A stretch of 64,000 bases of DNA from Fistularia commersonii (GCA_037954325.1 JBBMNZ010000001.1:18558258-18622257); one strand, 5' to 3'; counted from the first letter of the stretch, positions 34,201 through 47,672 are shown. A program made the numbers and translations. The notes: generated by a model not told the origin, from the sequence alone.

Positions 34201-34994
34201 AAATTCATCCGGTAACTTTTGACGAAGATGAAGCAAAGACTTATCACTGTCTACAATTCATTATGCTGAGTCTAACTAGAAAAAGGTGTCTCTTGAGATT
34301 TTTATTTTGAACAGATGACAAATTGAAATGTGTTTATTCGACAGTTTGGTCAGAAAACTGCAATTAAGATGTTTATGCTGTTTTTTTTTATCCCTGAAGC
34401 TCCAGAAGGTACGGACTGTAAAAGCGACATGATGAGACCTCCGGGACTTCTTCTGGGGGTTAGTATGTCAGAATTCACTACGTCCCCACGGATTATAAAT
34501 CCCGGGCCGGGGAATTGTAACTATGATGGATGAGGCGAACATGAAGAGCCGCATCAAAGTGAATCAAAAACCAACTGGCGGCTGAACGAGAGATTATATG
34601 ATCCACTGAATCACCGCTGAGGCCATCAGACTTTTAATAACCGCGTGGAGTCCTAACGCTCCTTGTCAGTAGAAATCCGACTTGGTCAACGGGATGCCGC
34701 TCGCTGACGCCTTTTAAAATCCAGCGTTTAGACGTACGCTTGGAAAAACCCGAGGGGGTAGCAGGGGGTGGGCGGAGGTAGGGGTGGAGGGGTGTTGCTG
34801 TATTATTCATGAAGTCATGCAGTTGTCACAGGGAATATGTCTGACAGTGCCGACTGAATCGGGATGAAACGCGGGCGGATGACGCATCGCTGCGATGCAT
34901 CCCTACATGTTCAAAATTACACTGGAGTGTTTCTGCACCAGTCAAAACAAAGTGTCACATTTGTTAGCGAGTGGCCCGGAGAGGAGCTGAGCGT

Positions 34995-35036
34995 GCGTGC
35001 ATGTGTGTGCACGTGTGTGTATGTGTGTGTGTGTGT
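34995..35036. repeat. GT-rich microsatellite
   Basis: Interrupted (GT)n with gcatgt and cacgt breaks. Confidence 0.9.
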
Positions 35037-35597
35037 TTACTCTTGTTTCACATGACATTAATACACTAATCAAATGCAAGCTTTATTTCCCCTGAGGACG
35101 AGTGAATGTTTGGCGAGTCTAAAGCTGCCTAGAAGCTTTTACATGCTTTTAAAAATAATGAAGTTTATGTTAATAAGCCTGTGAGAGTTTGTTTTGGACA
35201 ACATGCGCATATGTGTGAGTTAGTGTGTGTATGTGTTTGCATGTTCCGTTTAATAAGACTATTACAGTAGCAATCAACAAAACAAACAAACATAACCCAA
35301 AACACACCCCCGCGCAGGGGCTAAAGCGATTTACAACCTGCATCGTTTTGCGTTCACAGAGTGAAACGTAACATCCAGGTGGAGGTACTCGAGAAAAAAT
35401 TGTTTGCCGACTGTCATTCAGAGGGGACCAGAGGGCAGGGCTTCATCTCGACAAGTTATCTATTAATTAAAGGGTCACCTGTCAATCACAGGTAGATATA
35501 CGGAGACATGCAACTGTTTATTTTCTCATTCACACCTATGGGGGATTTAGTCGTCAGTGAACCAAGTGCCTGTTCTTTGACGGCGGTATGAAGAACA

Positions 35598-35700
35598 CAT
35601 TACATTACATTGCATTTGGCAGACGCTTTTATCCAAAGCGACTTACAATAGAGGACATAGGGACTGCAAATACACTTGCAAATACACGATGCACAGGAAA
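35598..35700 (+). repeat. common teleost dispersed repeat
   Basis: 'ttacattacattgcatttgg' and 'cagacgcttttatccaaagc' with 'gacttacaatag' is a very widespread fish repeat motif. Family name not assigned. Confidence 0.65.
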
Positions 35701-36507
35701 TATACAGAACAGTAAGCTTGGGTTAGTGAGGTTTTTTTTTTTTTTGTGTTTGTTTTTTTTTGACAAAGACATGCACGAATGTACACACACACACTGCATA
35801 GCCTAACTTGCTGCCTACACATGCAGAGAGAACGCATTTTTCAACTGAGTGGAACCGTCAAAGTTTCATTTGAAATGACCGTTGCTGGAATTTTCCATTT
35901 TGGGGTCATGCTGTAGGGATGTTTTTTGGGTTGTCCTGTATGGACAACTTCATCCATGGATAAGCGGTAACCAGGGCGGGGAGGAAATGGAGACTCCAAA
36001 CACTTGTCACAGCGAGGTGGCAGTCCACTCGCGGTTCCATCGCCATGTTATTACAAGGCCATCTTTGTTTATTCCACTCCCCACCCGGCGACGCCAAGCT
36101 CTGTAGAACATACTGGTTTGGGCTAATAAACTGTGGACATGTTCTTTTGGCTCTGTGAAGCATGCCGCAATATGGCCTTATATACTTGCATAACAAACTG
36201 GAAAATCAATACTAAATAGGAGTCTGACACAGTGTTTTTTTACCTTGAGTTTGTTCTGACTCAACCTCCCGCTGAGTCATGACGAACTCGCCATGGTTGG
36301 CAAAGTGCTCTTCTTCAAACCTGCTGAACTTCATTGTTTTGACTGAAGATCCAAACGATCCCTGAGAGTACGGTTACATCGGGATTAAACGATGAGTAAA
36401 ACTGTCCGCAGATATGCATATTGTGTGAATAATTTGCAATTTTTACGGTAATATTTGTTTGTATATCTGTCCGTGTCGTCCATCTTTAGTGAAACGACTC
36501 ATGCGGA

Positions 36508-36565
36508 TTCACCAAAAGTTTGGGTGAATCTCCATTCTTGTCTTTTGGTCCAAAAGACAAGAATG
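36508..36565. repeat. two adjacent hairpins
   Basis: Arms gattcacc/ggtgaatc flank about 8 bases, followed directly by a perfect palindrome at 36533-36565 with 16 bp arms cattcttgtcttttgg and ccaaaagacaagaatg around a single T. Confidence 0.9.
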
Positions 36566-37794
36566 TGCCAATACAATACTTTTGAATAATTGAAAAATGG
36601 CAGACTAGGTTTCCAAAGTTTGGAAGTTTAGAATTAATTTTTCATTTCTTTAGGTCTAGAAAAGTTACTGAGGTGTCTGGCTGAGTCTAAGATGAAATTG
36701 ACCGAAGAACGTCTGGAATGCTTCCCTTTATAATGTCACATTAAAATCTTGAATTACATAAAAACTGAATTACATTTCAGCCGGTGTGCTATGGACATGA
36801 AGAGAAACTCTTTTGCAAAAATGGCAGACTTTCCTCATCAATGCGTGAGAAGAGCTGAATATTAGCCACGCGACAAGAATCCTGTCTCGTCTGGATTTCC
36901 GCAATTAAACCTTCATCATGGATGATATTACGGCATGTTGCGGAGTGAAAGCTGAGTCCTGAGACCCAACAGGAACGTGCCGGATTGTGACTGTCGAGGT
37001 GGAATAATCCGTCATCGCTGTACATCTCAGCCTGAGTCAAGGTGGAGCTAGAAGTCTGCTGGCTGATGAGATGAGAACAGAAAAAGAAACAGAAAGAGGG
37101 TACTGTGTGGAAAGCTAGTATCTGTTGGAAGAGACTAACAGCTATGGTCCTGGCTGGACATCTCGTCTGAATCAAACCAAAATAACTGGGGGAAAAAAAG
37201 CGAGAAAAAAATCAAGAAAAACTAGATGCTTCGACCACGAAAACGTTTAAATCCAGGAACAACAGCTAAAACGCGGAACAAACAGGATCGAAAATTCCCG
37301 CACTTTTATAAATATCGATTTTCTGGGTTCAAGGGATAAGAGCACCGTAGAGGTAAATTTGGGATTGAATGAAATAAAAAAATAAGAATAAGATAAAATA
37401 GAAGAGAGATACACTTGGCTAATCAAGATGTATTCTGTATTTGTCCACTCCTGTCTCATGACTTAAAGAAAAAAAGGAAAGAAAAGAAAAATCACAAAAT
37501 ACTTCCAAAAAAAAAAACTGCAACAGGCTGATGCTAGCCAGCGTTACCCTTAACTTTGGTGTTCGTCTCATTTCGTTTTGTTGATCTTTGCCTCATCATT
37601 TTGTCAATTGGTGAAACACTAGATCCTGGATAACATTGTTAAAGAGTTTGACAAGAAAAGAAAAAAAAAGAAAAAAGAAGAGGCGAATCTTGCTACTTGC
37701 TAACACTGGGGGCATGCGGCTGTCATCGGCGATAACTCAGTGTTACATATCAGTGTAGCATCAGTGTTATATAGCCACTGTTAGCTATGTCGAG

Positions 37795-37975
37795 TCTGTA
37801 CCTTCTTTCTGATAGCGGTTCCAAGAATTCAGTTCTAAAAACTGTCCAGCTAAAATTTGGTTCGAGGAACTACTTGGCTCAAAGGGAACCTTTTAATTTT
37901 GTATTACCAAAGGTGCTAAGGCACCACAGTAGGGACGGGTGTGGCGCAAGCATCTGTGACGTGTACAACCAGTGG
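37795..37975 (+). repeat. unclassified dispersed repeat, copy 1
   Basis: 'agttctaaaaactgtccagc', 'gaggaactacttggctcaaa', 'gggaaccttttaattttgta' and 'agtagggacgggtgtg' line up in order with 49972-50120. Family not recognised. Confidence 0.6.
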
Positions 37976-38147
37976 GAGATTCATTCAAAGCCCTCCACGG
38001 GTTTTTTCAGTTTCCATCAACCTTTCAAAAATTGTGGGAAAATATTCACAAAGGAAAAATACCGAAAAATCACGAGTGAGATGAGATGAACATTCTTGTG
38101 TATTGTTTTTGGACGCTGCAAAGAGGAAACATTTCCAGCAACTGCTG

Positions 38148-38185
38148 CCCCCCCCCCCCCCCCCCCGACCCCCCCCCCCCCCCCC
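38148..38185. repeat. poly-C tract
   Basis: Two C runs of about 18 bases split by 'ga'. Assembly length uncertain; the G/P-rich frames across it are artefacts. Confidence 0.95.
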
Positions 38186-41100
38186 TTCGTCTGAAAATCA
38201 AATTTATCGTGAAGCAAATGGGAATTTAAAAAAGAAAAAAAGAAGAGAAACCTCGGGTGAGATAATGCAGCTCGTTTCCGATGCAAATAATCTCCACTTG
38301 AGAATTTGCCAGGATCAAACAACGTCACCTTGGGGAAAAAAAAAAATCTGACTGATATAATTTTTGTATGGAGAAAACTCCTCTCCAAATCCCGAAACCG
38401 AAATACCTGTGATTTAACCCCCCCGAGGAAGTGCTTTCCACTTGGCTTAAAAGAAAGCAATATTTGGGAAGAAAAAAAATAATGTTTTGCTCAAGTTCAG
38501 GTGGAAGGAGGGGATTGTGGGCGAACCTCGTGGGTGTTCTGATGCGAAAGGTGGTGGGGTGGGTGGAGGCGGAGTGTGGTAACTCGAAGCAAGATTCAGC
38601 TCCTCGCCTCTTCAAAGCGAAAAGGAAAAAAAAAAAAGCTGTTGAATGGCTGGTGGTGTTAAGTCTTGCTCAAATTGCAGCTTATCTGACGTGGAGGGAG
38701 GTAGGTTTTTGATATTTGACAGGGGGGTGGCGAGATATAGTCACAGAGAGGGTTTTTTGGCCCGCGAACCAAACACGCGTTCAAAGGGAGACGCTCAAAA
38801 ACCAATTAGGAAGAAGTTAGCCGTTTTGTGATTGGAATTGGTTCCGTCCAATGGGTTCCTGTTTATCCCGCGGAGGTAAATAATCAACCGGCCCGCTCGC
38901 CTGCTCTTTCTCTCTTTTTGTTTGTCTCATCTACTATGAGTCTTCTCTCAAGGAGCAGATTCTGACATTAAACTAAACATTTTCAAGGAAAAGAGTTTCT
39001 GTTGCCACCACCCATTCCCCTGGAACGAACACAAAAAAGAATTTGCTTCACAGTTCTGTGATCCCAAACTGTTTGGGGGCTTCGTTGCCATTTACAAAAA
39101 AGAAAAAAAAAAACAAAAGGCAAACCTGCAATTTGCTTGACGGGCAGAGCAAAGGACTGTCACAATTAGCAGTAAAGGGAAAATGGATGGCGACAAGCTT
39201 TGCTGACACTGAAAGCATATAAATATGCCAATTTGCTGCAACCGGCAGGAATTAACATCGGCGGTGGTGGCGGTCGTAGTGGCGCCGACGGCGCTTACAA
39301 GAAAAACAAAACACTGTACGCTGCTTTCACTGCCGAACCAGGACGTATGGACTGTTTTGTTTCGTTTCTGATAATCAGCAAATCCAGTTAAAAGGAGATT
39401 TCCCGTGTCTGCAATTGGTTTTCACATAAAACTGTCTCCAACTTGCTGTTCTGGGAAAAAAAAGTGATAAAATGTTATCTAGGGACTCAAGGACTTTTGT
39501 GATGGGTGGAGAGAAAAAAAAAAGTAATAAACTACCAAGACAGACTGACATAGATGCAGGTGTATAAATGGAAGTGGATACAGGAGCAACCAAGTGACCA
39601 AATGGTGAAACTGCAATCTGGCTTAGTCACTTGTCCAAAAGATATACATATATCATACGTATATTAATAGATATAGATATTTATATTTTATTTTATTTTG
39701 GGAAAAACCACACCTCCAATAGCTCCGGCTTCATGATGGTCCAGAAAATACCCGTCACTGATGCAGCGATAGCAGGCAGATTTCAGCAGGTTTTATGACG
39801 GCGGGGTAATGTCTTGGCTCAGTTTTGTGGTCAGAGGGCAACGAAACACGCAGTCCCCTTGTGTTGCCAGGCGTGACCTCCGCACCTCCATTTATCTCCA
39901 ACTTAAACCGGCATACATCAATTGCCGCCTTCAGCCACTGCTGATCAGCAGATGAGGGTTAAAGCGAAAAAAGACACAAAACGAAACAGAAAAATGCTTT
40001 TTTCTTTTAATTTGCCCCTTGCTGGATGAACGGTCACAGATCTGGTTATTTTAATTGTCATGACGGCGGTGATGTTGAACACCAAATGGTGGCCAGACAA
40101 ACATCAGTTTTTGTCATTTGTCCTGAATATGGATTGTGGGTTTTCACAGCCACTACCCCCTTCTTTTCTTCTGTTTTTTAAGGCCATATTTTTCATTTCA
40201 GTCGGAGGACATCAGCTGGATCAAATTGAAGCTCCATTGATCTTGACAGCCCCGGTGACCTTTGGGGATTTTATTGTGAAAAAACAGGGAAAAAAACATG
40301 TAGGTGCTCTACTCTAAAACTTATTTTCTCTTCAATGTGCGAAAACACAACTATGGACAAAAACGAGGCTGGTTTGCAGGAGAAAATAACATTAAACTCA
40401 GCCTTTTATGGCTTACAAACTGAAACATAAAAACTGACTGGTCACGTGACCAAATCAGCCCAGTGGCCCTAATCGCACTATCTAATAATGATTAGCCAAA
40501 TGTGGCTAAAAAAGATAACAATGTTCAAAGATTGCACAAGCATAAAAAGCTGCTAGGACACTTTAGCTTGCAGAGGAATCTCTTTAGTATAAATGATCTC
40601 TTTAGTATCAATGATCCAGAAAATAGATCAGAACGGACTACCTTTTTTTTTGTTTAATTCAGCATCATCGATTCAGCAAATCACCATAAAACTTTGGAGG
40701 AACGAACCAGCAGAGCGCTGGGCGGCTCATGACGCTGAATAACAATTCCCTCCAGCCAGAAGTCGATATCATTCGGCAGCTGTTTTGCCAACCAACTGCA
40801 CACCTGCAGCCCCCCATCTCATTTTTTCCCTCTTATTATTTTTTACCATTTCACCAAGTGAGAAAATTACCACTTTTAATATTTCTTTTTACATTTTTTT
40901 TTTCCCTCCCAAGCTAGAGCCCATCTTCCTGCATTCAGGGGTTTGGCGAAATAATAATAGATTGATTTTTTTTTTTTTTAAATCTGGCTGGCATGAATGC
41001 TAATGGAGAAATGATTGTTGGAGTGAAATTAGATCTGCCTTTTAAAAGAAACAAAAGACAAAAAAAGCTCCCAGATTTCAATCAGCGCTTTTGAAAAAAA

Positions 41101-41689
41101 AGGAAAAAGTGCAAATTGGATTTTATGATAATGAAGATACTTCTGAACATATATTAAAGTAGCATTTATGTGCAATTATACTGAACAGCAGTGGAGAATC
41201 TCTTGCTCTCTGTGGGAATTTATCAAATGTCTCTTCCAATGCTGTTGCCATGATAATATCAAGAGCCCACAGATTTGGGCTAAATTTTACAATAGTGCTG
41301 AAATATGTTCCCTAAGTGATTGTTTTTTGAACTGAAGAGGATTCTCTTTGGAATCTTCAACAAGTCAGCATCCGATTTTTGTTTAATGGCGCAACACTAA
41401 GGTCTCGATAAAAAATAATGACCTGGAACAACAGGATGTGTCAATTGGCGATTTTTGTGAATGTCTTAAAGAACGGTCAACTTACAGATGTTTGGCCTCC
41501 AACACATCAAACCCTGACAAAATTGTGCAGTGCCAATAAAAACACGAAAAGAACCTCAGACAAAGCAATTACAGACAATAGAATATGTTTTTAAGTTCTT
41601 GCACAGATAAATACCTGTTTTTCTGGCACTCACTGTAGACAGCGGGGCATGAATTATATTGTGCAGGGAAATATTATGTTCCATGGGTG

Positions 41690-42015
41690 GGACTGGTCAG
41701 CGCTTCTGCCTTACAGCATGGTTCGACTTCCACAGTAGGCCCTTGTTGTTTCCTCATACAGTCCAAAAGCATGCAAGAGGTTAATTGGAATCCATCCGTC
41801 CATCCATCCATCCATCCATCCATCCATCCATCCATCCATCCATCCATCCATCCATCCATCCATCCATCCATCGTCTAGTGCCTATCCCATACTTAGGGTC
41901 ACAGGGGATGCGAGAGCCCATCCCAGCTGCAAACAAGTGAGGTGAGGTATACCCTGGACATACACTCTCAGACATACCATTCATCCTCTCATTCACACAC
42001 TAGGGCAATTTTTCC
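41690..42015. repeat. two SINE-like copies joined through a (CATC)n microsatellite
   Basis: A plus-oriented head ('ggtcagcgcttctgccttac', 'gcatggttcgacttcc', 'agtccaaaagcatgcaagag') runs to 41790. A (catc)n run follows at 41791-41871, then a minus-oriented tail ('cctatcccatacttagggtc', 'gagcccatcccagctgc', 'taccctggacatacactctc', 'ctcattcacacactagggca'). Confidence 0.75.
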
Positions 42016-42286
42016 CCAATTTCTAAATCCCTTTAGATAATAATAATTGAAAAAAAATCACTTTAGTTTCCTCCCTCCAAGTGCCATGTAAATAAGTGCC
42101 AATGGTAAACTAAAAAAAAATCTCAAAAAGCTAAAAATAGAAAATGATTGAAATGAAAAGTGGCAGGAGTGCAGTTCCAGAGAAAAGGTGAAATTGTGTT
42201 TTTGCTCAAATGCTTTGCGTTTTGTTTAAAATGGCAGGCGTGGATGGTGGCTTTGGGTGCCGAGTCTTATAACTTATCTATTAGAC

Positions 42287-43245
42287 AAGGGGTCGGCAAC
42301 CCGCGGCTCTTTTCATCCTTACACTGTGTCTCCGAGTGGCTTGGGAAAATAAATAAGTATCTAATTGAAGTGTATTTTATTTTTGTTAGTTCATTTTTCA
42401 ATTTTAGTTCTAAATTGGAAGATTATTGTGATCTTGAAATATTAAAATAAAATCACATTTTCTATTGTTCGACGCTCAAAATTAACATCACACTCGCGGA
42501 AGCCGGTATACCTGACAAAACGGCATCAATTTGTCGAGACTTTTAACCCCAAGTAGGCAAAATATGGAGAAATGTAAGAAGAGAAAAATATCTGAAGAAA
42601 ATAGAACATTTAATGATGCCAGGGCAGATTCATTTGCATTTACCTCTGACGAGAGCGGCCTACCAGTATGCCTAATTTGTGGAGAAAAACTGGCTAACAA
42701 TAAAAAGTCAAATGTTCCAAGAGATTTCAAAAATACACACAGAGCCTTTGCTGAAAAATATCCAGATGGGAGAAGAGAGAAAGAGAGCTGTTTCAGAACT
42801 GATGTGGAAGGCTGATCTGAGGAAAAATCAATTCAAGAGATGGGTGAAATCTGCAAATTTAACTACATATGCAAGTTTTGTGGCCGCTCAGGAAATAGTA
42901 AGGCATGGGAAAGCGTTTACAAATGGGGAATATATGAAAGAGTCAACACCTTGGTGCTTTGACTACCCTTAATGATGGGCTACCCGTTATTATTTTTTCA
43001 AGAATTCAAAATGTTCAAAATGTGTTCATTAAATAAATAAAATTTAATTTTCTCTGTAGCACTTTGTGGATTTCATAAGCAACACACTATATTTGTTTAT
43101 ACAAAGTGTAAAGGTAAGAAAAAGCAATATATACAGTGGTACCTTTATTTTAGATGACAAAAAGTAATTATGACTCCCAGTGTTTTCTTTTCCGTGGAAA
43201 CCGGATCCAAATGGCTCTTTGGGTGTTAAAGATTGCCGACCCCTG
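42287..43245 (+). mobile_element. hAT element with 8 bp target duplication and broken transposase N-terminus
   Basis: Left end aaggggtcggcaacccgcgg and right end agattgccgacccctg are inverted, flanked by perfect 8 bp duplications tattagac (42279-42286 and 43246-43253). Inside, 42531-42972 encodes in two frames a BED-type zinc-finger start (KRKISEENRTFNDARADSF, PVCLICGEKLANNKKSNVP, FKNTHRAF with the C..C...H layout) and then SFVAAQEIVRHGKAFTNGEY, the segment that follows it in Charlie/ZBED/GTF2IRD2-like transposases. One frameshift lies near 42770. The catalytic part is deleted, so it is non-autonomous. Confidence 0.9.
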
Positions 43246-44228
43246 TATTAGACAATTCGGTCAGTGGGGATCACGCCAATTGAGTTCACAATTGGTGACC
43301 ATCGTTCAAAGACATAACCTGAAGAAGATGTTGTTTGGCATCTTCATGCAGAAAAGAAAAAAACTTGTCAAATGCTTAAAGACTGTTATAATATTTGCCA
43401 GTTTCTTGCTGAACTAGAGATTCTATAAAACAAAGAAACCAAGCGCCAACATATTTTGAAATGCAGTGATTATAACTGGAATGATTTTAAGAAGCACAAC
43501 CATTTCCCTTAGTAATCTTGAAGTCACCAAACAGTATCAAGAAGTGAGCCTGTATTATGCTAACTTTCCTGGGAAAAGGTGTATGTTTCTTGATTATTTC
43601 ATGTAAGCTTTCTTCCCTCAGCTATTGATGCATAGCGCATCTGGCTCATAGCGCGTTCCAGGACTTAACACTGCTTAAGAATTCAGACTTCCGGGAGCAA
43701 ACCAGGCTTCTCGGTGCCAAAATGTTGAATCTTCACGTCAGCATTAGCCTCATAGCTTGAAGTTCAAGGCTAAGATTTAAGAACAGTTAGGTCAGGAAAC
43801 AAAAAAATGCTTTTTCTTCTCTTGCGCTGTGTGACTGTTTTTTATTTCATTTTCAGAGCTTATTTTGGATTATTATGCTAAGTCTAAGTTTTGTTTTTTG
43901 GTTGAGTTGCTATGTTTCCCCTCAGAGGAACATGATCACCCTCTTTGGTCTTCACACGGTCTCATTAGGCTTGCTCAGCCAGCTGCAGTGCATGGGCATC
44001 ATCCTGACACTCTTTAGGTACAGAAGGGCTTATATCATGTGAGTCAGTAATGTATATTGATCCCAAAAACAACATGCTGGTTCTCCTAAGTGAACGATGG
44101 TGGTCTCATTTCAATTTTCTCTCAGCGGCGTCCTGAACACACCTCACCTATCTGCCTCACTTCCCAAGGGTGTTATTTAGAGCTCCAAGTGCATGTTTCT
44201 ATTGGCAATGTCGTTGAAAGATAGTGCT

Positions 44229-44405
44229 GTGTGTGTGCATGTGTGTGTGTGTGTGTGAGCGTGTGCGAATGTATAACTGAAAGTGTTCATGTGCTTGTTT
44301 TTCCCTGGCGCTGCCACAAAAACGTGTTTTGCGTCTGCTACTCTGTGATGATGTGTGATTGTGTATGTGTGTATGTTTGTGTGTGTGTGTGTGTGTGTTT
44401 GTGTG
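44229..44405. repeat. two GT microsatellite blocks
   Basis: gtgtgtgtgcatgtgtgt near 44229-44262 and tgtatgtgtgtatgtttgtg with a (GT)n near 44361-44405. The Cys/Val-rich frame here is an artefact. Confidence 0.9.
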
Positions 44406-44747
44406 TTCCTGTCAGCGTCTGGGTGCTCAGTCTATTTACAGCACCATGTGCCAGTCTTACATAAACATCATAAACATTTGTTCCCAAACACTTTTCTGAA
44501 ATAATTTGATTGCTTGATTTAATCCCACTTAGCAGTGTGACAGGAGGAGCCACAACAGTTGAAATTAGCCCCACACCCAAATAACCTGGATTTCTCATAT
44601 ATCCTAACATTTCCTTGACTCCCCTAAGGTTTCATGACAAGAAGAATAGAAATAATCTCTATCCTGGTCCTTTATGGACTGGATTTCTTTCCAAATGTGT
44701 CTCAAAGTGTATTTATACTTTTCAGAGAATTTTCTTAAAACAGTCCA

Positions 44748-44880
44748 AAGTGGCAGCACAGTGACGCAGTGGTTGGGTGCTTCCACTTTACAGCAAGTCC
44801 CCGGTTTGATTCCAACAAGTGGGCTTTCTGTGTTGAGTTTTTGCAGTGTAAGCTGTATAGATAAATGAATGAATGAATGA
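44748..44880 (+). repeat. tRNA-headed SINE-like copy, 5' part
   Basis: 'ggcagcacagtgacgcagtg' then 'gttgggtgcttcc' (A box region), 'ccccggtttgattccaacaa' (B box), 'ttctgtgttgagtttttgca', then an aatgaatga tail. The middle of the family is deleted. Confidence 0.75.
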
Positions 44881-47009
44881 ATTAAGTAATAGTCAAAGGC
44901 TAGAAACAAAGAAAATTGCTTCACATGACACAGAGACCCTCTGAACATACCAGTGCAGTCCCAGCATTTGTGGTGTCCTCAGAGCAAACGCACAGGAAAT
45001 GTCCACCACTAAGTAGCCCATTTACTGGGGTGTCTACTTTTGCAATTGTAAAAAGTATAGAGTCTTGTGCCTCTTCTCGGCTTTCGAACTGCAATTAGAC
45101 CTGATAAATCAAATCCAGGTGGTAAGGTAATGTGTTAGGTGGGCCATTTTGGAGGCGTTGGGACTCCGATTACTAACAACATAAACACCAGAGGAGGGGG
45201 GAAAGGAAGCATAAAGAGAGCAGGGGGTTTCTTTTCACCGCTGCAATTCTACAGCTCGGTCATTGTGTGTCTGGATCTCCCAATACATCCATGGTACTTC
45301 CATCCACTACAGGTATATCAGGCTAACTGCAGGTGGTGCTAAATCGTGAGCCTTTGCCCACTGCTGCATCGTGAGCACTGTGTTGTATGCAGACGATGCA
45401 ATGAAAACACGTTGTTATGTCCGCTGCCATGAGTCAAAGCAATTTTAAAGGGGATGTACAAATAAAACTGAAGATAATATGACTTCAGGGTGGACGAGGA
45501 GTAACAGTCATCACTGCTGTGTCTTTAAATGCCAGCCATGCACTTTGAGTGTCAGAGGCGGTATGGTAAATTTGATTGCTGTTCCCATCTTTGAGAAGCA
45601 TCTGCTTCAAGTATCTGATTTTAAATGTGATGATGCTCTCCACTGGCTTGTAGAGTCTGCAACAGTAACACCCAGGTACTGCTAAAAAACAGCTTCTCCT
45701 TGGGTAACCACATTCTGAGCCTCATTATGCAGTGTTGAGCCCTGTCCGTGGCACAGAAACCGAAACGTCCAGAACCTCCACGAGATTACTTCAGATTACA
45801 TCAGATTACTTCAGCGCATAATTTTTGAACTATTGAGTGCACCTGAATATCTGCTGCAGCCACTAGATTTGAAAAGAAAAGAAAAAAAAAACCACATAGA
45901 CTGCACTTGTCTATAAGCCTCAAGTGTCCATTTTTAACATTAGATATTGAGATATCACCATTTGTAACATGAGATACAAAAAAGATGTTATACGGAAAGA
46001 TTTTTTGAACTTTTAATTAAATACGTACTGTTTTTTACGTATCTGCTTTTTTCCCTATAACACACCTGGTTAAAAAAATAAATGCAGTAGCCTTCCAGGA
46101 AAAGCCATTGATCACTATCTTTATCCTGGCCAGGAAAACCACTATAGTCATCTTTTTCAGTGTCGAAAACAAACAGCCTCAGAATTCTTCTGTCACACTT
46201 TTTTTTATTCTCTCTCTTGTTGTTGCTCTCAAGTTCACTTGTGTAAACCAAAAGCATGTGTTCTGCAGTGTCTGTATGTAATTTCATTTGTCCAATTTTA
46301 AAATGCTAAATATTATGTTTTAGCCCACAAAAACCCATGAATCTTTGTTTAAGCCACAGTGTTCAAAGCGTGTGAAAAAAGTAGCGGCTAATAATCCATA
46401 AATTACGGGACTTGACCCCCCCTGTCTTTCATGTGCATCATAAAGACATTTATTTAAAAGATAACCAAATTGTTATGATTCTCCAAACTCACCACACTAA
46501 ACAGATACATATATTCTCATTCCTTCAGCCCTTAATCAGAGTAATCCGAACACCTTGGGATTTTCAGCCCACACAATTTATCAAATAATAATCAAAGACC
46601 ATCATCAATCATGGAAATGATAATAAGTTGTAGTTGTTCCACTCCCCATCAATATTATTTTGGATCCATTAATTCTGGACTACCATCCCCTCTGTCCTCG
46701 GTGACGCTCAGACAAAGTCGCATCCCGCCTCCTCTCCTACATTTGTTATTTGTAAAGAAAGGGCCTTTTTCTCCCACCCCTGAGGGGCAACCACACCGAT
46801 GGTATGTCCATGAATGACGGTCTTTGGGGAGATTAGAAACATGGCTCTAATGAGATTCGCATTCTCGGCAAGGGAATGCGGGGTTCGTACTCTATTTCCG
46901 CTGTCAAAAACATGTAAGCACTTAGACATAAGATAGTCAGATAGATGGCAATTACTGCTGTTCCTGCTCTTCTTAATTAAAAGTTGAAAAAAATAGATCT
47001 GAAATTATA

Positions 47010-47176
47010 TATGTATAATTCCTTTAAAGCCACACCTCACATTATTTGTCTCTTTCCAGTTGATAAATGCTAATAAAAAAAAACACAGCAGTAACAAAAG
47101 GAGGGATTGATTGATTTCAAATAAATGTATGTATATATATATATATACATACATTTATTTGAAATTAATAAATGTT

Positions 47177-47207
<31 letters not shown>

Positions 47208-47325
47208 TTTTTTTTTTTTTTAAATCAATCAATCCCCCTTTTGTTACTGCTGTGTTTTTTATTAGCATTTATCTACTGGAAAGAGACAAAAAATGTGAGG
47301 TGTGGCTTTATCGGAATATTGATTA
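47010..47325. repeat. nested long palindrome
   Basis: Arms 47026-47117 and 47222-47309 are reverse complements for about 90 bases with few differences (for example aaagccacacctcac and gtgaggtgtggcttt; aacacagcagtaacaaaagg and ccttttgttactgctgtg). Weak complementarity extends a further 15 bases outwards. Inside, 47114-47165 is a perfect 52 bp palindrome centred on (ta)n, overlapping the inner end of the left arm. The remaining centre is TA- and T-rich. It has no coding capacity. Confidence 0.9.
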
Positions 47326-47636
47326 TGATAAATAATAACAATGATAATAATATCCTATTGCCGCTGTAATTCATTTTTTGTAATGACATATTTTACTGCT
47401 TTTTGACTCCATTAGTTGAATTGAATTTTAATAAGGTAATTATTGTTTATCATCACTGTGCTACTAAATATCTGTCAGCTCTCGTGACAGCACCCCCACC
47501 ATGCAGAAATGTCGTCTTCTCCAATAATCTCCGACTTGAATCCACAATGTCACAAACTGCATGAAGTGGACATGAGCAACATAATGAATGATTGGGGGGA
47601 GGGGGCAATCGGGCCTCCTCATCTGTGGACATGTTT

Positions 47637-47639
47637 GTG

Positions 47640-47672
<33 letters not shown>
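47637..47672. repeat. (GT)n microsatellite
   Basis: Uninterrupted GT dinucleotides. Confidence 0.95.

Noticed and set aside
38017..38460. 147-codon open frame on the minus strand
   Set aside because: Its Gly-rich core is the poly-C tract at 38148-38185.
44231..44464. Cys/Val-rich small protein, toxin-like at first sight
   Set aside because: Produced by GT dinucleotide repeats; no signal peptide logic or conserved cysteine spacing.
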